Shown in pieces: positions 9,154 through 17,996 of a DNA stretch of 64,000 bases. The notes under the pieces were generated by a model. The model saw only the letters and a program-made list of their open reading frames with translations. It was not told the DNA's origin and ran no database searches. A program made the translations under genes and the position numbers. The first letter of the stretch is position 1. Each line of letters begins with the position of its first letter. The DNA is from Phycisphaerales bacterium UBA7800 (GTDB lineage Bacteria > Planctomycetota > Phycisphaerae > Phycisphaerales > Phycisphaeraceae), in contig DLCK01000052.1 of the NCBI GenBank assembly GCA_002480565.1, positions 49,272 through 113,271 of the forward strand. The letters are read 5' to 3'.

Positions 9154-10280
9154 TATTGCGTTTTGGCTTGGCCGGTACTGGTGCGAATAATCAGTTCCGG
9201 TTCAATTCGTTCGACATGGCCGTTGTATTGTTCGTATTTCTTTTCCCCGCCATCGATCAATTCAAGCAGCCTTTGGACAGCCAGTTGTCCCATTTGCGAA
9301 AAGCGATGATCCACTGTGGTCAAAGGTGGATCCTGTAAAACAGAATACACATTATCAAATCCTACTACCGAGACATCGTGGGGCACATGCAGGTTCATCC
9401 GACGTAGCGCACGAATCACACCCATGGCAATCAAATCGTTAAAGCATGCAATGCCTGTCGGAAAACGCTCGGTTGGGCATTGCTGGAAATAGGTTGAAAT
9501 CTGTTGATCGCTTAATTCGATCCACTGTTCAGTGGAAGCAGATTTGTTTAGAAGTTCGATATGACAGACTGAACCAAAACCCCTTGCTTTGAGAATTTCA
9601 GATAAAAACGTGTGTTCGCGAATCTGATCTGCTGAGCCAGGAAGTCCGGCTGATCCAACCCATAACAGCTCGCGATGTCCCAGTTCAAGTAGATGCTGTG
9701 CGCTTAATTGTGCACCGGCTGCCTGATTAAAGTCAATGGCTGCATAGGGTGTCGGTTCGGTTGGTTGAATGACCACCAAAGGTAAGGATGCAAAATCACG
9801 CAGCAAAGAGGCGTGTTGGATCCGAGCAAAAATCCCCGGGACCACCAGTCCGTCAATCGCGCCACTTCGCAAAGCTTTAAGTCCCTGTTCTGCGGCAGAT
9901 AATTTCGACGTGGGCATGATGACCTGCACCGCTTGCTCAGCCTGACATGCTTCCTGGAGCACACCATGGGTAATGCAATCAATATAGTCCGTGCTTCGAC
10001 CGCCTTGACCCGGTGGTCCATCCGTTTCGAGGACCAATCCCAGGACATCGGCTCGTCCACGCCGAATCGATCGCATGTGATGGTTGCTGACGTATCCGAG
10101 CTTTTGAGCAGCTTCATTGACACGTTTTTGGCAAGCTTCGGAGATGCGGTCGAATTGCTTGCCACGGTTGAGTACCACTGACGCAGTTTGCTTACTCACA
10201 CCCGCCTGCTTGGCTACATCGGCAAGACTGACCCGTTTTAGTGGCGCCTTAATCATCGCTAAAGTATAACGGTCATGCAT
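9153..10280 (-). CDS. LacI-family transcriptional regulator (module 1)
   Basis: N-terminal HTH with KRVSLADVAKQAGVSKQTASVVLNRG and a hinge helix (CQKRVNEAAQKLGYVSN), then a periplasmic-binding-protein-like effector domain (about 70-370). FDNVYSVLQDPPLTTVDH near the C-terminus is the usual dimer/effector region of the family. Three starts are possible (TTG 10292, ATG 10280, ATG 10256); none has a clear Shine-Dalgarno, and ATG 10256 (MIKAPLKRVSL) fits normal family spacing to the HTH. The gene is divergent from the pseudopilin/glycosidase pair at 10483-13990, so those are its likely targets, probably repressed until a sugar is present. The effector is unknown. Confidence 0.9.
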   Translation of the reverse strand: MHDRYTLAMIKAPLKRVSLADVAKQAGVSKQTASVVLNRGKQFDRISEACQKRVNEAAQKLGYVSNHHMRSIRRGRADVLGLVLETDGPPGQGGRSTDYIDCITHGVLQEACQAEQAVQVIMPTSKLSAAEQGLKALRSGAIDGLVVPGIFARIQHASLLRDFASLPLVVIQPTEPTPYAAIDFNQAAGAQLSAQHLLELGHRELLWVGSAGLPGSADQIREHTFLSEILKARGFGSVCHIELLNKSASTEQWIELSDQQISTYFQQCPTERFPTGIACFNDLIAMGVIRALRRMNLHVPHDVSVVGFDNVYSVLQDPPLTTVDHRFSQMGQLAVQRLLELIDGGEKKYEQYNGHVERIEPELIIRTSTGQAKTQ

Positions 10281-10482
10281 TGGAAAGTCCAATATTTCTT
10301 TGACATTTCATTTTTCAAAATCATCAATACAATATGATTATTTAAACATAAATATTTAAATTAAAGACTTTAAAGATATTTTATAGATAGCAGGAATATT
10401 GATTGGGATAATTTTTTAACCCTAAATCTTGATTTTTCAATTTATCAGCATTACAGTTAATGCATCACCTCAGGAGATTCCC
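10281..10482. promoter_or_regulatory. Divergent promoter region of glycan module 1
   Basis: Very AT-rich spacer between the LacI gene and the pseudopilin gene. It contains short palindromes (TAAATATTTA at 10349-10358, CTTTAAAG at 10368-10375), a repeated TATTTAAA (10339 and 10353), and ATTTCATTTT at 10305-10314, identical to one half of the 22-bp palindrome in front of the second LacI gene (26323-26344). An AGGAG Shine-Dalgarno sits at 10472-10476, before ATG 10483. Which element is the operator is an inference. Confidence 0.45.
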
Positions 10483-11265
10483 ATGACAAGACTGCACTCT
10501 CATCGCATGGCGTTTACTTTGATCGAATTGCTGGTGGTTATCAGCATTGTTGTATTGCTGATTTCCATTTTGATGCCAGCCTTGCGAAACGCTCGGCGGA
10601 CTTCAAATGCAGTGAAATGCAAGACCAATCTTCGGCAATTGATGACCGCTCTGACCAGCTATAGCCTCGATTATAAAGGCTGGTTGCCATACAACAACCT
10701 GAACACCGGGGCCAACTACGGCGAAGAGAGAAGCTATATCAAATGGTGGTCCAGACTCGGACAATCCAAAAACAAAACAACCACAGCAGAAACCCAAGGC
10801 TATATCCCATATGACCCCAAAGCCTATTCTGGAACCGTCTGGCATTGCCCGTTGGCCTCAACCGATATCAGCAAACCATGGTATTTTGATGATCGTTTTT
10901 CAGCCCACTACAGCATGAATGAATTTGTATGGGGACGACGTGAAAACGATGGCTCTTGGCCCACTGCGAACACCGGTTATCGTCAATCAGCAAGACTCTT
11001 TGATCTCACACCAGATAAAATCGTTTTAGGTGATGGGAAGATCTCCTACTATTCTGGAGGCGATAAAAATTATTTTGTCGAAGCCTTTACCCATAGTGGT
11101 GGAAGCCGGCCATGGGTCATTGTTGACAACGAACTCATTGGCGCAAGTCGCCTGCACATGGGCGCAGCGAACTTGACCGGCCCCGATGGACACGTCGAAG
11201 CAATCCCTGTTGACTCATGGGACGAAACAACTCTCAAAACACGCTTTGAACGCGATCTGGATTAA
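10483..11265 (+). CDS. Type II secretion-like pseudopilin with H-X9-DG C-terminus (module 1)
   Basis: 260 aa from ATG 10483, which has AGGAG six bases upstream; upstream codons of the open frame are not needed. Short basic leader, then the class III signal FTLIELLVVISIVVLLISIL: Phe+1, Glu+5, long hydrophobic helix. The residue before Phe is Ala, not the usual Gly. After the helix comes KCKTNLRQL, typical of the planctomycete-type prepilin family, and near the end H-MGAANLTGP-DG, an exact H-X9-DG match. Such proteins are expected to be processed by a prepilin peptidase and sit in the inner membrane with a globular outside domain. Their role is not established. It is followed 61 bases downstream by the glycosidase-like gene, probably in one transcript. 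Confidence 0.88.
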   Translation: MTRLHSHRMAFTLIELLVVISIVVLLISILMPALRNARRTSNAVKCKTNLRQLMTALTSYSLDYKGWLPYNNLNTGANYGEERSYIKWWSRLGQSKNKTTTAETQGYIPYDPKAYSGTVWHCPLASTDISKPWYFDDRFSAHYSMNEFVWGRRENDGSWPTANTGYRQSARLFDLTPDKIVLGDGKISYYSGGDKNYFVEAFTHSGGSRPWVIVDNELIGASRLHMGAANLTGPDGHVEAIPVDSWDETTLKTRFERDLD

Positions 11266-11326
11266 AAAGATACGACAGAAACCTATCGCAATTTTGCCTT
11301 TGATTCATATTTTTTCAGGACCATCC

Positions 11327-13990
11327 ATGTACAAGCACATTGCACTCCCATTGACATTACTGATTGCCTTGATCATCTCGACCAACACGTACGCACAAGA
11401 ACCGGTACAAATCCAAGTCACCAACAAGGTTTTGCGACCTGCATCAGAAATCCCTCCTTTGGGGCATAACGGCTTTGGGGATATTGGAGCGGTGCAATAC
11501 AGCTCTGCGAATCTCATTAAACAAGCAGGTTTTGAACCTGCGATGATGCGCGATCTGTATCTGGTCACCACCAGCGGTAAAGACAAAGGCAAACGCTGGA
11601 TCACCCTTGATGGTCCGGGAACCAGTTGGTATGCCCTGTACAACACTGGAACCTACAGCGGTGGTTCAATGCGGGCGTATCGCATCACCCAAGCTGGTGA
11701 CAAACAAACCGTCAACAAAATCACCGAAACCAAAGTCTTGCCCAAGAACACACCAAACTTCCCCGATGGCGGCTGGTTGGCTGATTTACCCGGTGAATAC
11801 GGCTCGATGAGTAAACTCTCGAAGCAAGAACAACAGGACTACAAAGCAAAAAACTGGCGCGTCTACTACGAATCGGATACTGCGTTACAAGCTGGTGATG
11901 TGGTGATTTTCACTAAGAATTACGGATGGCCCGACAAAAGCATCTTTCACCCACGAACGTTTAATTGGAAAAAAGATTTTCAAACCAGCTGGTCCGTCAA
12001 CGGTGGTACTTATCAATTTGTCCCACACCCAATCTCGCAGCCTACCGAAATGGACGGCGGGGATCAGTGCATGAAAGTCACCCCCAAGGCCTCCAATGTG
12101 ATGGTCACCCAAAACGCCTTTGGTTCGCCTGATCGCAAAGACGTTTTCTGGTACGGCCAACTCGAACCGGGATTAACGTATCGTTATGAAGTATGGCTTC
12201 GCTGTGACAGCACCAATCAAGTCACACTTGGTTTTGCAACCTCCGGGAAATTCGCCCGCGGATACTTCGGCCACAAATTGGAACAAACTTTTACCATCAA
12301 CAACCAATGGCAAAAGGTCGGTTTCGAATTCACCGCACCACCACGCCCAACTCAAGGTGGACTCGGTGGTCCTGCCATCACCTTTACTAACCAATCCCCC
12401 GTCTATATCGACAACATCAAATTGATGCCTGTTTACGAAGTGGGTGATGCAGACAAACCTTTCACCGTCAACCGAACACAGCTTAATGCGATACTCGACG
12501 GTCAACCTGCAACAGGTATCAAAGGCGCATTGCGAGTATGGGAAGGCTTAACGTCCTGTCGCATGCAATCGCTTTTAAGTTGGCACAACGATTCGGAACT
12601 CAAAGCCGGGGCTTACAATTCACTTAAATCCAAAGACATGACGATCCCACGAAGCCTGATGTTCATGGAGGCGACTGGCGATTCACCACAAACGCGCGTC
12701 GTCCCTTGGCTGATTATCCAAGTCCTGTTTGATGAAGATGAATACCGCGGTCTGATTGAATATCTGGCAGCACCCTTTGATCCGAAGAAAGACACCGCCA
12801 AGAACAAACCCTGGGCTTACAAGCGATACACCCAACGCGGGCATGGTCGACCATGGATTGATGATTTTCGTGAATTGATAATTGAATTTGGCAACGAAAA
12901 CTGGCACAACCGCGCACACAGCGGATGGGTTGGTTTTGGCAAGTTCAAACACGTGCATCGCTTTGGCCGCGAATATGGCTTGTTCTGCCGATACTTTGTC
13001 GATCAAATTAAACAAAGCCCTTATTGGTCAGACCAGGCAGAACAGAAAATTCGCTTCTCGCTGGGTGGCAACTACTCGACGCGTATTCAAAATAATAAGG
13101 TGATTGGTTATGGCCAGGAAGCTTCACAAGCATTCAATCTACCCGTCTATGAAGGTCACGCAACTTACATCGGCCCGCGTTGGGAAATGAATGAAGCAGC
13201 CATGACGGAAATTGACGATGCAGGTTTTCAACGCATGCTCACCAGCTACATTGCCGAAAAACAGTCTGAATGGCAAAAGCAAAACACATCATGGCAACTG
13301 CTCAAGAAACAAGGCTATGACGTGACGATGGTTGCCTACGAAGGTGGACCCAGTGGTTTTGACATGCCACAAATTAAGAAGCTTGGAATCAAGGCGCCCA
13401 GCGAAGTGTATGGCAAATCTTTGTCTGCTGGAGTTGCAGCTTTTGACGGTTGGATGGATGCTTACCGCATGGGCTGGACGCATCAATGTTATTTGGCCTT
13501 TTCGCAAGGTCTCAAATGGTCAAGTCACACCAGTTTCGCTCAGGATTTCCGCCCATCCCCGGGATTTCTTGCGCAGCAAATGCGGAACCGATACATGACC
13601 GGTGATATGGTCGAAGTGAAGCTTAGCAACGTGCCGCAAGTCACTACGTCCGTTCTGACAGGGCGTGGCAAGCAAGCCAAACTCACCCAGACGCAGGTTC
13701 CGGCTATGGGAGTCTATGCCATGCGTGCGGGTGATCAACTGAGTGTCGCATTGCTGTCACGACAACTTCAAGGCGAGATACCTGTGGCATTGAACCTGCC
13801 TATTGAGCAAGCAGGAAAAATCAATTGCTACATGCTCGCTGGCGATCCACGTTCGACCAATATTTTGGAGAAGAAGGTTGATATCCAATCCCTGCCGGTA
13901 AGCAATGACAAACTCAAACAAGGTGTGATGCAGATTGCCCCGATTCCTGCAGGCAGTATCGTGATTTATACCTTTGATCAGATTCACTAA
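11327..13990 (+). CDS. Large secreted protein, putative clan GH-A-like glycosidase with CBM-like domain
   Basis: 887 aa from ATG 11327 (TCAGGA upstream; the frame is open earlier, but a signal peptide begins here: KHIALPLTLLIALIISTNTYA). Residues about 235-370 form a jelly-roll region (LEPGLTYRYEVWLRCDSTN ... PVYIDNIKLMPV) like CBM4/9 modules. The C-terminal half has two features of a (beta/alpha)8 glycosidase of clan GH-A: EFGNENW with N-E at 523-524 (acid/base candidate) and VAYEGG with E672 (nucleophile candidate). It resembles uncharacterised glycosidase-like proteins distantly related to arabinofuranosidase/GH39-type enzymes; I cannot assign a numbered family. Position behind a LacI-pseudopilin pair supports an extracellular glycan role. 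Confidence 0.7.
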   Translation: MYKHIALPLTLLIALIISTNTYAQEPVQIQVTNKVLRPASEIPPLGHNGFGDIGAVQYSSANLIKQAGFEPAMMRDLYLVTTSGKDKGKRWITLDGPGTSWYALYNTGTYSGGSMRAYRITQAGDKQTVNKITETKVLPKNTPNFPDGGWLADLPGEYGSMSKLSKQEQQDYKAKNWRVYYESDTALQAGDVVIFTKNYGWPDKSIFHPRTFNWKKDFQTSWSVNGGTYQFVPHPISQPTEMDGGDQCMKVTPKASNVMVTQNAFGSPDRKDVFWYGQLEPGLTYRYEVWLRCDSTNQVTLGFATSGKFARGYFGHKLEQTFTINNQWQKVGFEFTAPPRPTQGGLGGPAITFTNQSPVYIDNIKLMPVYEVGDADKPFTVNRTQLNAILDGQPATGIKGALRVWEGLTSCRMQSLLSWHNDSELKAGAYNSLKSKDMTIPRSLMFMEATGDSPQTRVVPWLIIQVLFDEDEYRGLIEYLAAPFDPKKDTAKNKPWAYKRYTQRGHGRPWIDDFRELIIEFGNENWHNRAHSGWVGFGKFKHVHRFGREYGLFCRYFVDQIKQSPYWSDQAEQKIRFSLGGNYSTRIQNNKVIGYGQEASQAFNLPVYEGHATYIGPRWEMNEAAMTEIDDAGFQRMLTSYIAEKQSEWQKQNTSWQLLKKQGYDVTMVAYEGGPSGFDMPQIKKLGIKAPSEVYGKSLSAGVAAFDGWMDAYRMGWTHQCYLAFSQGLKWSSHTSFAQDFRPSPGFLAQQMRNRYMTGDMVEVKLSNVPQVTTSVLTGRGKQAKLTQTQVPAMGVYAMRAGDQLSVALLSRQLQGEIPVALNLPIEQAGKINCYMLAGDPRSTNILEKKVDIQSLPVSNDKLKQGVMQIAPIPAGSIVIYTFDQIH

Positions 13991-14036
13991 TTGGCATCGG
14001 GTTCAAGCTGCTGCATGATTCACAAAACCAGACAAC

Positions 14037-14079
14037 TTGCATATGATGCCACGTGGCGATCATGGGGCATCATATGCAA
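14037..14079 (+). promoter_or_regulatory. Perfect 14-bp hairpin spanning the translation start of the GT-C/TPR gene
   Basis: TTGCATATGATGCC (14037-14050) pairs perfectly with GGCATCATATGCAA (14066-14079) around a 15-base loop. The downstream arm contains the likely start ATG (14074); alternative starts GTG 14053 and ATG 14062 lie in the loop. No T-run follows, so it is not a typical terminator of the preceding gene. It could sequester the ribosome site or be a protein-binding operator. Confidence 0.6.
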
Positions 14080-16137
14080 AAGACAACACGACAAACGATT
14101 ATTGGATCGCTGACGCTCGTCGTGAGTCTGTTTGTCGTTTACGTTCAAATGCGACATGCGGGAATTATCTGGGACGATCACTCCTACCTCACTGGCAACA
14201 CCCTCATCCAATCCCTCACAGGCCTATGGACACTTTGGACGGTTCCGGGGGCGCACCCGCAGTATTACCCGTTGGTGTTTACCAGTTACTTTTTGGAATA
14301 CCAACTCTGGGGCTTGAACCTTGGAGGCTATCACTTTGTCAATATCCTCTTGCATGGCATCAGTTGCCTGTTGCTTTGGCGGATACTGACTCGTCTTGGA
14401 CTGCGCTGCGGTTGGTTGGCTGCGATGGTCTTTGCATTACATCCGGTCATGGTCGAATCCGTAGCCTGGATCACCGAACGCAAAAACGTCCTGTCACTGG
14501 CGTTCTATCTCTGCGGGATTTTGGCAGGTATCCGGCTGCTGAATTTGGCGGATGTCTCAAAACCCCTTAAAAACAAGTCCCAAACGACACTCTGGTGGTG
14601 CGTGCTGCTGCTGTGTTATGTCCTGGCACTGCTGAGTAAAACAGTCACGGTGTCGCTGCCTGCTGCGTTATTGGTGATGGTATGGTGGCGACATGGCAGT
14701 ATCAGTAAACGCGCGATTGGTTTGATGCTGCCACTGCTGGCTATTGGTTTGGCTTTGGGACTGCACACCGCGCATCTTGAAAAAGTCACCGTCGGCGCAG
14801 TCGGGCAGGACTGGGATACATCTCTGTTACATCGGACTCTATTGGCGGGGCAGATCGTCTGGTTCTACATCCTCAAGTTGGTTTACGCGCATCCGTTGAT
14901 TTTTATTTATGAGCGTTGGCAGGTGGATGTGCATGATCCGATGCACTGGTTGCCTGTGGTGTTACTGGTTGTGCTGTTGATGGGTTTACTGATTTGCGTC
15001 AAGAAGATCGGCCGCGGACCCTTGGCTGGCATGCTCCTGTTTGTGGGCACGTTATTCCCCGCCCTTGGCTTCTTCAATGTCTATCCCATGCGATACAGTT
15101 ACGTGGCGGATCACTTTCAATATCACGCATCAATTGCAATGATCGTGTTGATTGTCTGCGGGTTGGCAGGATTACTCCGAACATCAACTGTTAAACGGAT
15201 CGTCCTGCCGTTGTGTGTATTGGGCTTGGTTGCGATGGGCTATCAGACTTACCAACGCACTGCGGTGTATCAAAACCATCGCATTCTCTGGCTCGATACG
15301 CTTGATCAAAACCCCAAGGCCACCATCGCCATCTATAACCTCGGCTCGTTGGCGATGACGGACAACCGCCCAGCTGACGGACTTGCGATTCTCAACATGG
15401 CGGTCATCGCGTTCCCGGATCAACCCCTGTCTTACATCAATCGGGCAGCAGCATATTCGGCATTGGACATGCGCGATCGCCAGTTGGCGGACCTGCGTAA
15501 AGCGATCTCCTGTTTTAAGGGCTATGAGATTGAACGTGCCATGCCTCATCGTGAGTTGGGACAGCAGGCGTTGCGAGAGGGCGATTGGCAACAGGCAGCA
15601 GGGGAGTTTGAACAGTTCATCCGCTGCGCCCCGCAAAGTCCAGTAGGCTACGCGTTGCTTGCCGACGCCTTGATGAAACTTGAGGACTATCAGCGTGCGA
15701 AAACGATGTATGTCGAATCGCTGCGTCGGACGCGTGAGGTCAATATCGCAAGCAGTACTTGGTACAACCTTGCCTTGGCATATCAGCAGACCGAGCAATA
15801 CGAGCCGGCAATGAACAGTTACCTGGCATGTCTGAATAACGATCCCAAACGCGATGATGCGATGAGTAATCTGGCGACCTTGTTCGCCAAGACAGGCGAC
15901 TTTGCATCCGCCATCAACTGGCAGGAAAAAGCGTTGGCGATTCACACAACGGATGCTTATCAGCAGAACCTTGTCAGGATGCGTGTCGGTTATGCCATGC
16001 ACTTTGCCAAGCTCGGGTATCCGGCTCAAGCGATTGAGCATTTGGAACTTGCCAGAAAGTTGGCGATGCAAATGAGTGATCCCGCATCAATCGCACGGAT
16101 CGATCAATTGATACAAGCCTTGGAACGTAAACAGTAA
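14074..16137 (+). CDS. GT-C-type membrane glycosyltransferase-like protein with C-terminal TPRs
   Basis: 687 aa from ATG 14074 (or 694 from GTG 14053). The N-terminal 400 residues hold about ten hydrophobic segments. The first loop has GIIWDDHSYL, a paired acidic motif expected in GT-C enzymes, followed by WxLW and a region with ALHPVMVESVAWITERKNVL typical of the TMTC/DUF1736-like bacterial family. After about residue 420 come several TPR units (AIYNLGSLAMTD, YINRAAAYSALDMRDRQL, WYNLALAYQQTEQYEPAM, AMSNLATLFAKTGDF). Homologues are thought to transfer sugars from lipid carriers to proteins, with the TPRs binding substrate; no activity is shown here. The next gene (16532) is nearly 400 bases away. 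Confidence 0.78.
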   Translation: MQKTTRQTIIGSLTLVVSLFVVYVQMRHAGIIWDDHSYLTGNTLIQSLTGLWTLWTVPGAHPQYYPLVFTSYFLEYQLWGLNLGGYHFVNILLHGISCLLLWRILTRLGLRCGWLAAMVFALHPVMVESVAWITERKNVLSLAFYLCGILAGIRLLNLADVSKPLKNKSQTTLWWCVLLLCYVLALLSKTVTVSLPAALLVMVWWRHGSISKRAIGLMLPLLAIGLALGLHTAHLEKVTVGAVGQDWDTSLLHRTLLAGQIVWFYILKLVYAHPLIFIYERWQVDVHDPMHWLPVVLLVVLLMGLLICVKKIGRGPLAGMLLFVGTLFPALGFFNVYPMRYSYVADHFQYHASIAMIVLIVCGLAGLLRTSTVKRIVLPLCVLGLVAMGYQTYQRTAVYQNHRILWLDTLDQNPKATIAIYNLGSLAMTDNRPADGLAILNMAVIAFPDQPLSYINRAAAYSALDMRDRQLADLRKAISCFKGYEIERAMPHRELGQQALREGDWQQAAGEFEQFIRCAPQSPVGYALLADALMKLEDYQRAKTMYVESLRRTREVNIASSTWYNLALAYQQTEQYEPAMNSYLACLNNDPKRDDAMSNLATLFAKTGDFASAINWQEKALAIHTTDAYQQNLVRMRVGYAMHFAKLGYPAQAIEHLELARKLAMQMSDPASIARIDQLIQALERKQ

Positions 16138-16157
16138 TGCGATATTTTGATTAACTC

Positions 16158-16319
16158 ATGGAACCGTTTTCGCAGCATCTGCAACGTGATGACAAGTTCA
16201 CTGGTATTCAAGGTATTGGCCAAGATTGGTATCATGATGTGGATCAATTTCTGGTATTGAAATCTGGATTGATATTCGGTGGAGATCAAAAAAAAGTTGC
16301 TTTTGGGGAGTTTAAGTGA
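16158..16319 (+). CDS. Possible 53-aa ORF, related to a fragment at 42.75 kb
   Basis: ATG 16158 to TGA 16317-16319. It reads MEPFSQHLQR, then QDWYHDVDQFLVLKSGLIFG and ends FGEFK. No Shine-Dalgarno is evident. The DWYHDV...LKS part recurs as NWYQDVFIVKS followed by a stop at 42752-42798, with base-level similarity (ATTGGTATCAxGATGTG). That suggests both derive from one coding sequence, with this copy the better preserved. Whether it is expressed or is a gene remnant is unclear. The rest of 16320-16531 holds only the promoter below. Confidence 0.35.
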   Translation: MEPFSQHLQRDDKFTGIQGIGQDWYHDVDQFLVLKSGLIFGGDQKKVAFGEFK

Positions 16320-16417
16320 TCCCAGCCGCAATTTGCAGCGTAGAAAGAACAGTGTTGGAATAAGTGGTTCAATGTAGGCGTTGAACTAAAGTCATGCGTG
16401 AATGCATGTGAATTTCA

Positions 16418-16446
16418 TTGACGTAAAACGATTGTGAACCTAATGT
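16418..16446 (+). promoter_or_regulatory. Sigma70-type promoter for the DUF502-hpf operon
   Basis: TTGACG (16418-16423), 17-base spacer, TAATGT (16441-16446), about 85 bases before the start at 16532. The spacing is ideal and both hexamers are close to consensus. Confidence 0.6.
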
Positions 16447-16531
16447 AAACATACCGGGTCGATCACGCCGATACAGTCTTCTAGACGCACGAGAGCCTCG
16501 ACTACCCGCAGTTGCAAGTGACGCTTCTTAT

Positions 16532-17452
16532 ATGTCTGATCAGACAGATTCAAAACCTCGCCGTAGCCACTCCAGAAAGTTCTTCTGGCGCGGTTTGACG
16601 ATTCTACTTCCCAGTATTCTGACGGTCTGGATCCTGATTATGGGTTACCAGTTCGTTCAGCAGCGCATCGCTGAACCGATCAATATGGGTATCCGGGCAG
16701 GGATCACCCGTTGGTCTCCTTTGCCGGTCGTGCTTGAGGAAGACCTCGTGGGTGTGGAAAAGGAATTAACCCAGGTTCAACGTGAGCAGATGCGACGAGC
16801 AACCGATCCTAAAAAATGGCTCCGTGGTCAAGCCAAGGCCATCAAGATTCAGAACCTTTGGGATGAGTATCGTTTCCCATTTGACCTGTTGGGTTTGATT
16901 GTCGCTTTCTTTCTGATTTACATCGTCGGATTACTGCTAGGAAGCTACATTGGTCACAGTCTTTACCGGCGTGGTGAAATCCTGTTACAGCGATTGCCGT
17001 TGTTTAAACAGGTTTATCCATCCGTCAAACAGATTACCGATTTCTTGGTCTCCGATGGCAATGAGCGGCTCAAAAAATTCAGTCGCGTTGTGGCCGTGCA
17101 GTATCCGCGTCGTGGCATCTGGTCCGTCGGATTCATCACTGGCGACACCATGATCAAGATACAGGATGAGGCCGGCGTGCCTTGTGCCACCGTCTTTATC
17201 CCCAGCAGCCCAACCCCCTTTACAGGCTATACCATCTCGGTCCCACGCAGTGAAATGATCGAGTTACCCATTTCGGTAGAGGAAGCTTTGCGGTTTACAG
17301 TCTCCGGTGGTGTGGTTTTGCCCCCATCTCAGACCAAACAACTCACAGAGCAGAACGTAACTGCCGATCAAGCAAAACAGGAAGGTGCGTCAATTTCGTC
17401 AGACGCATCGCCGGACACCGATTCATCAACCTTGGCCCAGAGCCAGTCATGA
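16532..17452 (+). CDS. DUF502 family membrane protein
   Basis: 306 aa. The family pattern is clear: an N-terminal membrane segment after FFWRGLTILLPSILTVWIL, a second (FDLLGLIVAFFLIYIVGLLLG), then ERLPLFKQVYPSVKQ-type sequence (here LQRLPLFKQVYPSVKQITDF), VAVQYPRRGIWSVGFITG, VFIPSSPTPFTGY and SVEEALRFTVSGGVVLPP. DUF502 proteins are of unknown function and conserved in many bacteria. A Ser/Thr/Gln-rich tail of about 45 residues is poorly conserved. Twelve bases separate it from hpf, which has its own GAGGAGG, so they are probably cotranscribed. Confidence 0.9.
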   Translation: MSDQTDSKPRRSHSRKFFWRGLTILLPSILTVWILIMGYQFVQQRIAEPINMGIRAGITRWSPLPVVLEEDLVGVEKELTQVQREQMRRATDPKKWLRGQAKAIKIQNLWDEYRFPFDLLGLIVAFFLIYIVGLLLGSYIGHSLYRRGEILLQRLPLFKQVYPSVKQITDFLVSDGNERLKKFSRVVAVQYPRRGIWSVGFITGDTMIKIQDEAGVPCATVFIPSSPTPFTGYTISVPRSEMIELPISVEEALRFTVSGGVVLPPSQTKQLTEQNVTADQAKQEGASISSDASPDTDSSTLAQSQS

Positions 17453-17464
17453 GGAGGATCATTT

Positions 17465-17776
17465 ATGCAGATTAAAGTTAGCGGCAAGCATCTTGAAGTC
17501 ACCGAACCCATTCGTGAACACGCCTTGGAGCGTGCCGGTCGCTTATCTCGATTCTACGACCGGATTCAGGAAATCAATATCATCATCGACAAAGCCGACA
17601 ACCATCAGCACGAGGAAGTCGAAGTGATTGTTGACGTAGAAAAATCTGATGCGTTTATCACCAAAAAGTCCGGGCCGGATCTATACATCCTGATTGACGA
17701 AGTGTTTGGTAAGGTTGAACGCCAGCTTCGCGATCACAAGGAAAAATTACGTAACCGTAAACACCAAGTAGGTTAA
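17465..17776 (+). CDS. hpf: Ribosome hibernation promoting factor (short form)
   Basis: 103 aa, the length of short HPF/RaiA proteins; no C-terminal dimerisation domain of long HPF. Starts MQIKVSGKHLEVTEPIREHA, with basic C-terminal helix VERQLRDHKEKLRNRKHQ. Binds the 30S decoding region and silences ribosomes in slow growth. A GAGGAGG Shine-Dalgarno lies 7 bases before ATG 17465. In many bacteria hpf is followed by PTS-Ntr genes, as it is here. Confidence 0.93.
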   Translation: MQIKVSGKHLEVTEPIREHALERAGRLSRFYDRIQEINIIIDKADNHQHEEVEVIVDVEKSDAFITKKSGPDLYILIDEVFGKVERQLRDHKEKLRNRKHQVG

Positions 17777-17996
17777 TAACAATTAAGGGGCAGGGTCGGC
17801 GACTTGTCATCCAGTAAAAGACAACCGACAGCCGTTGGCGCGAAGGTGTTTTTTTACGCATTTGAGGTCGCCGCCCGTCAGTCCTTGGGATAACATTTGT
17901 GTATCCCGCATTTCACAGCGAGCCAACCTGCTGTACAATGTTTTGATGCCGCACGGAAGGTTGTTCCCGTCGCTATAAGATCGTGAGAAATCAAGA

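Noticed and set aside
15184..16071. Long open frame on the minus strand
   Set aside because: It is antisense to the TPR region of the GT-C/TPR gene, has low-complexity basic composition, no family motif, and no start signal.
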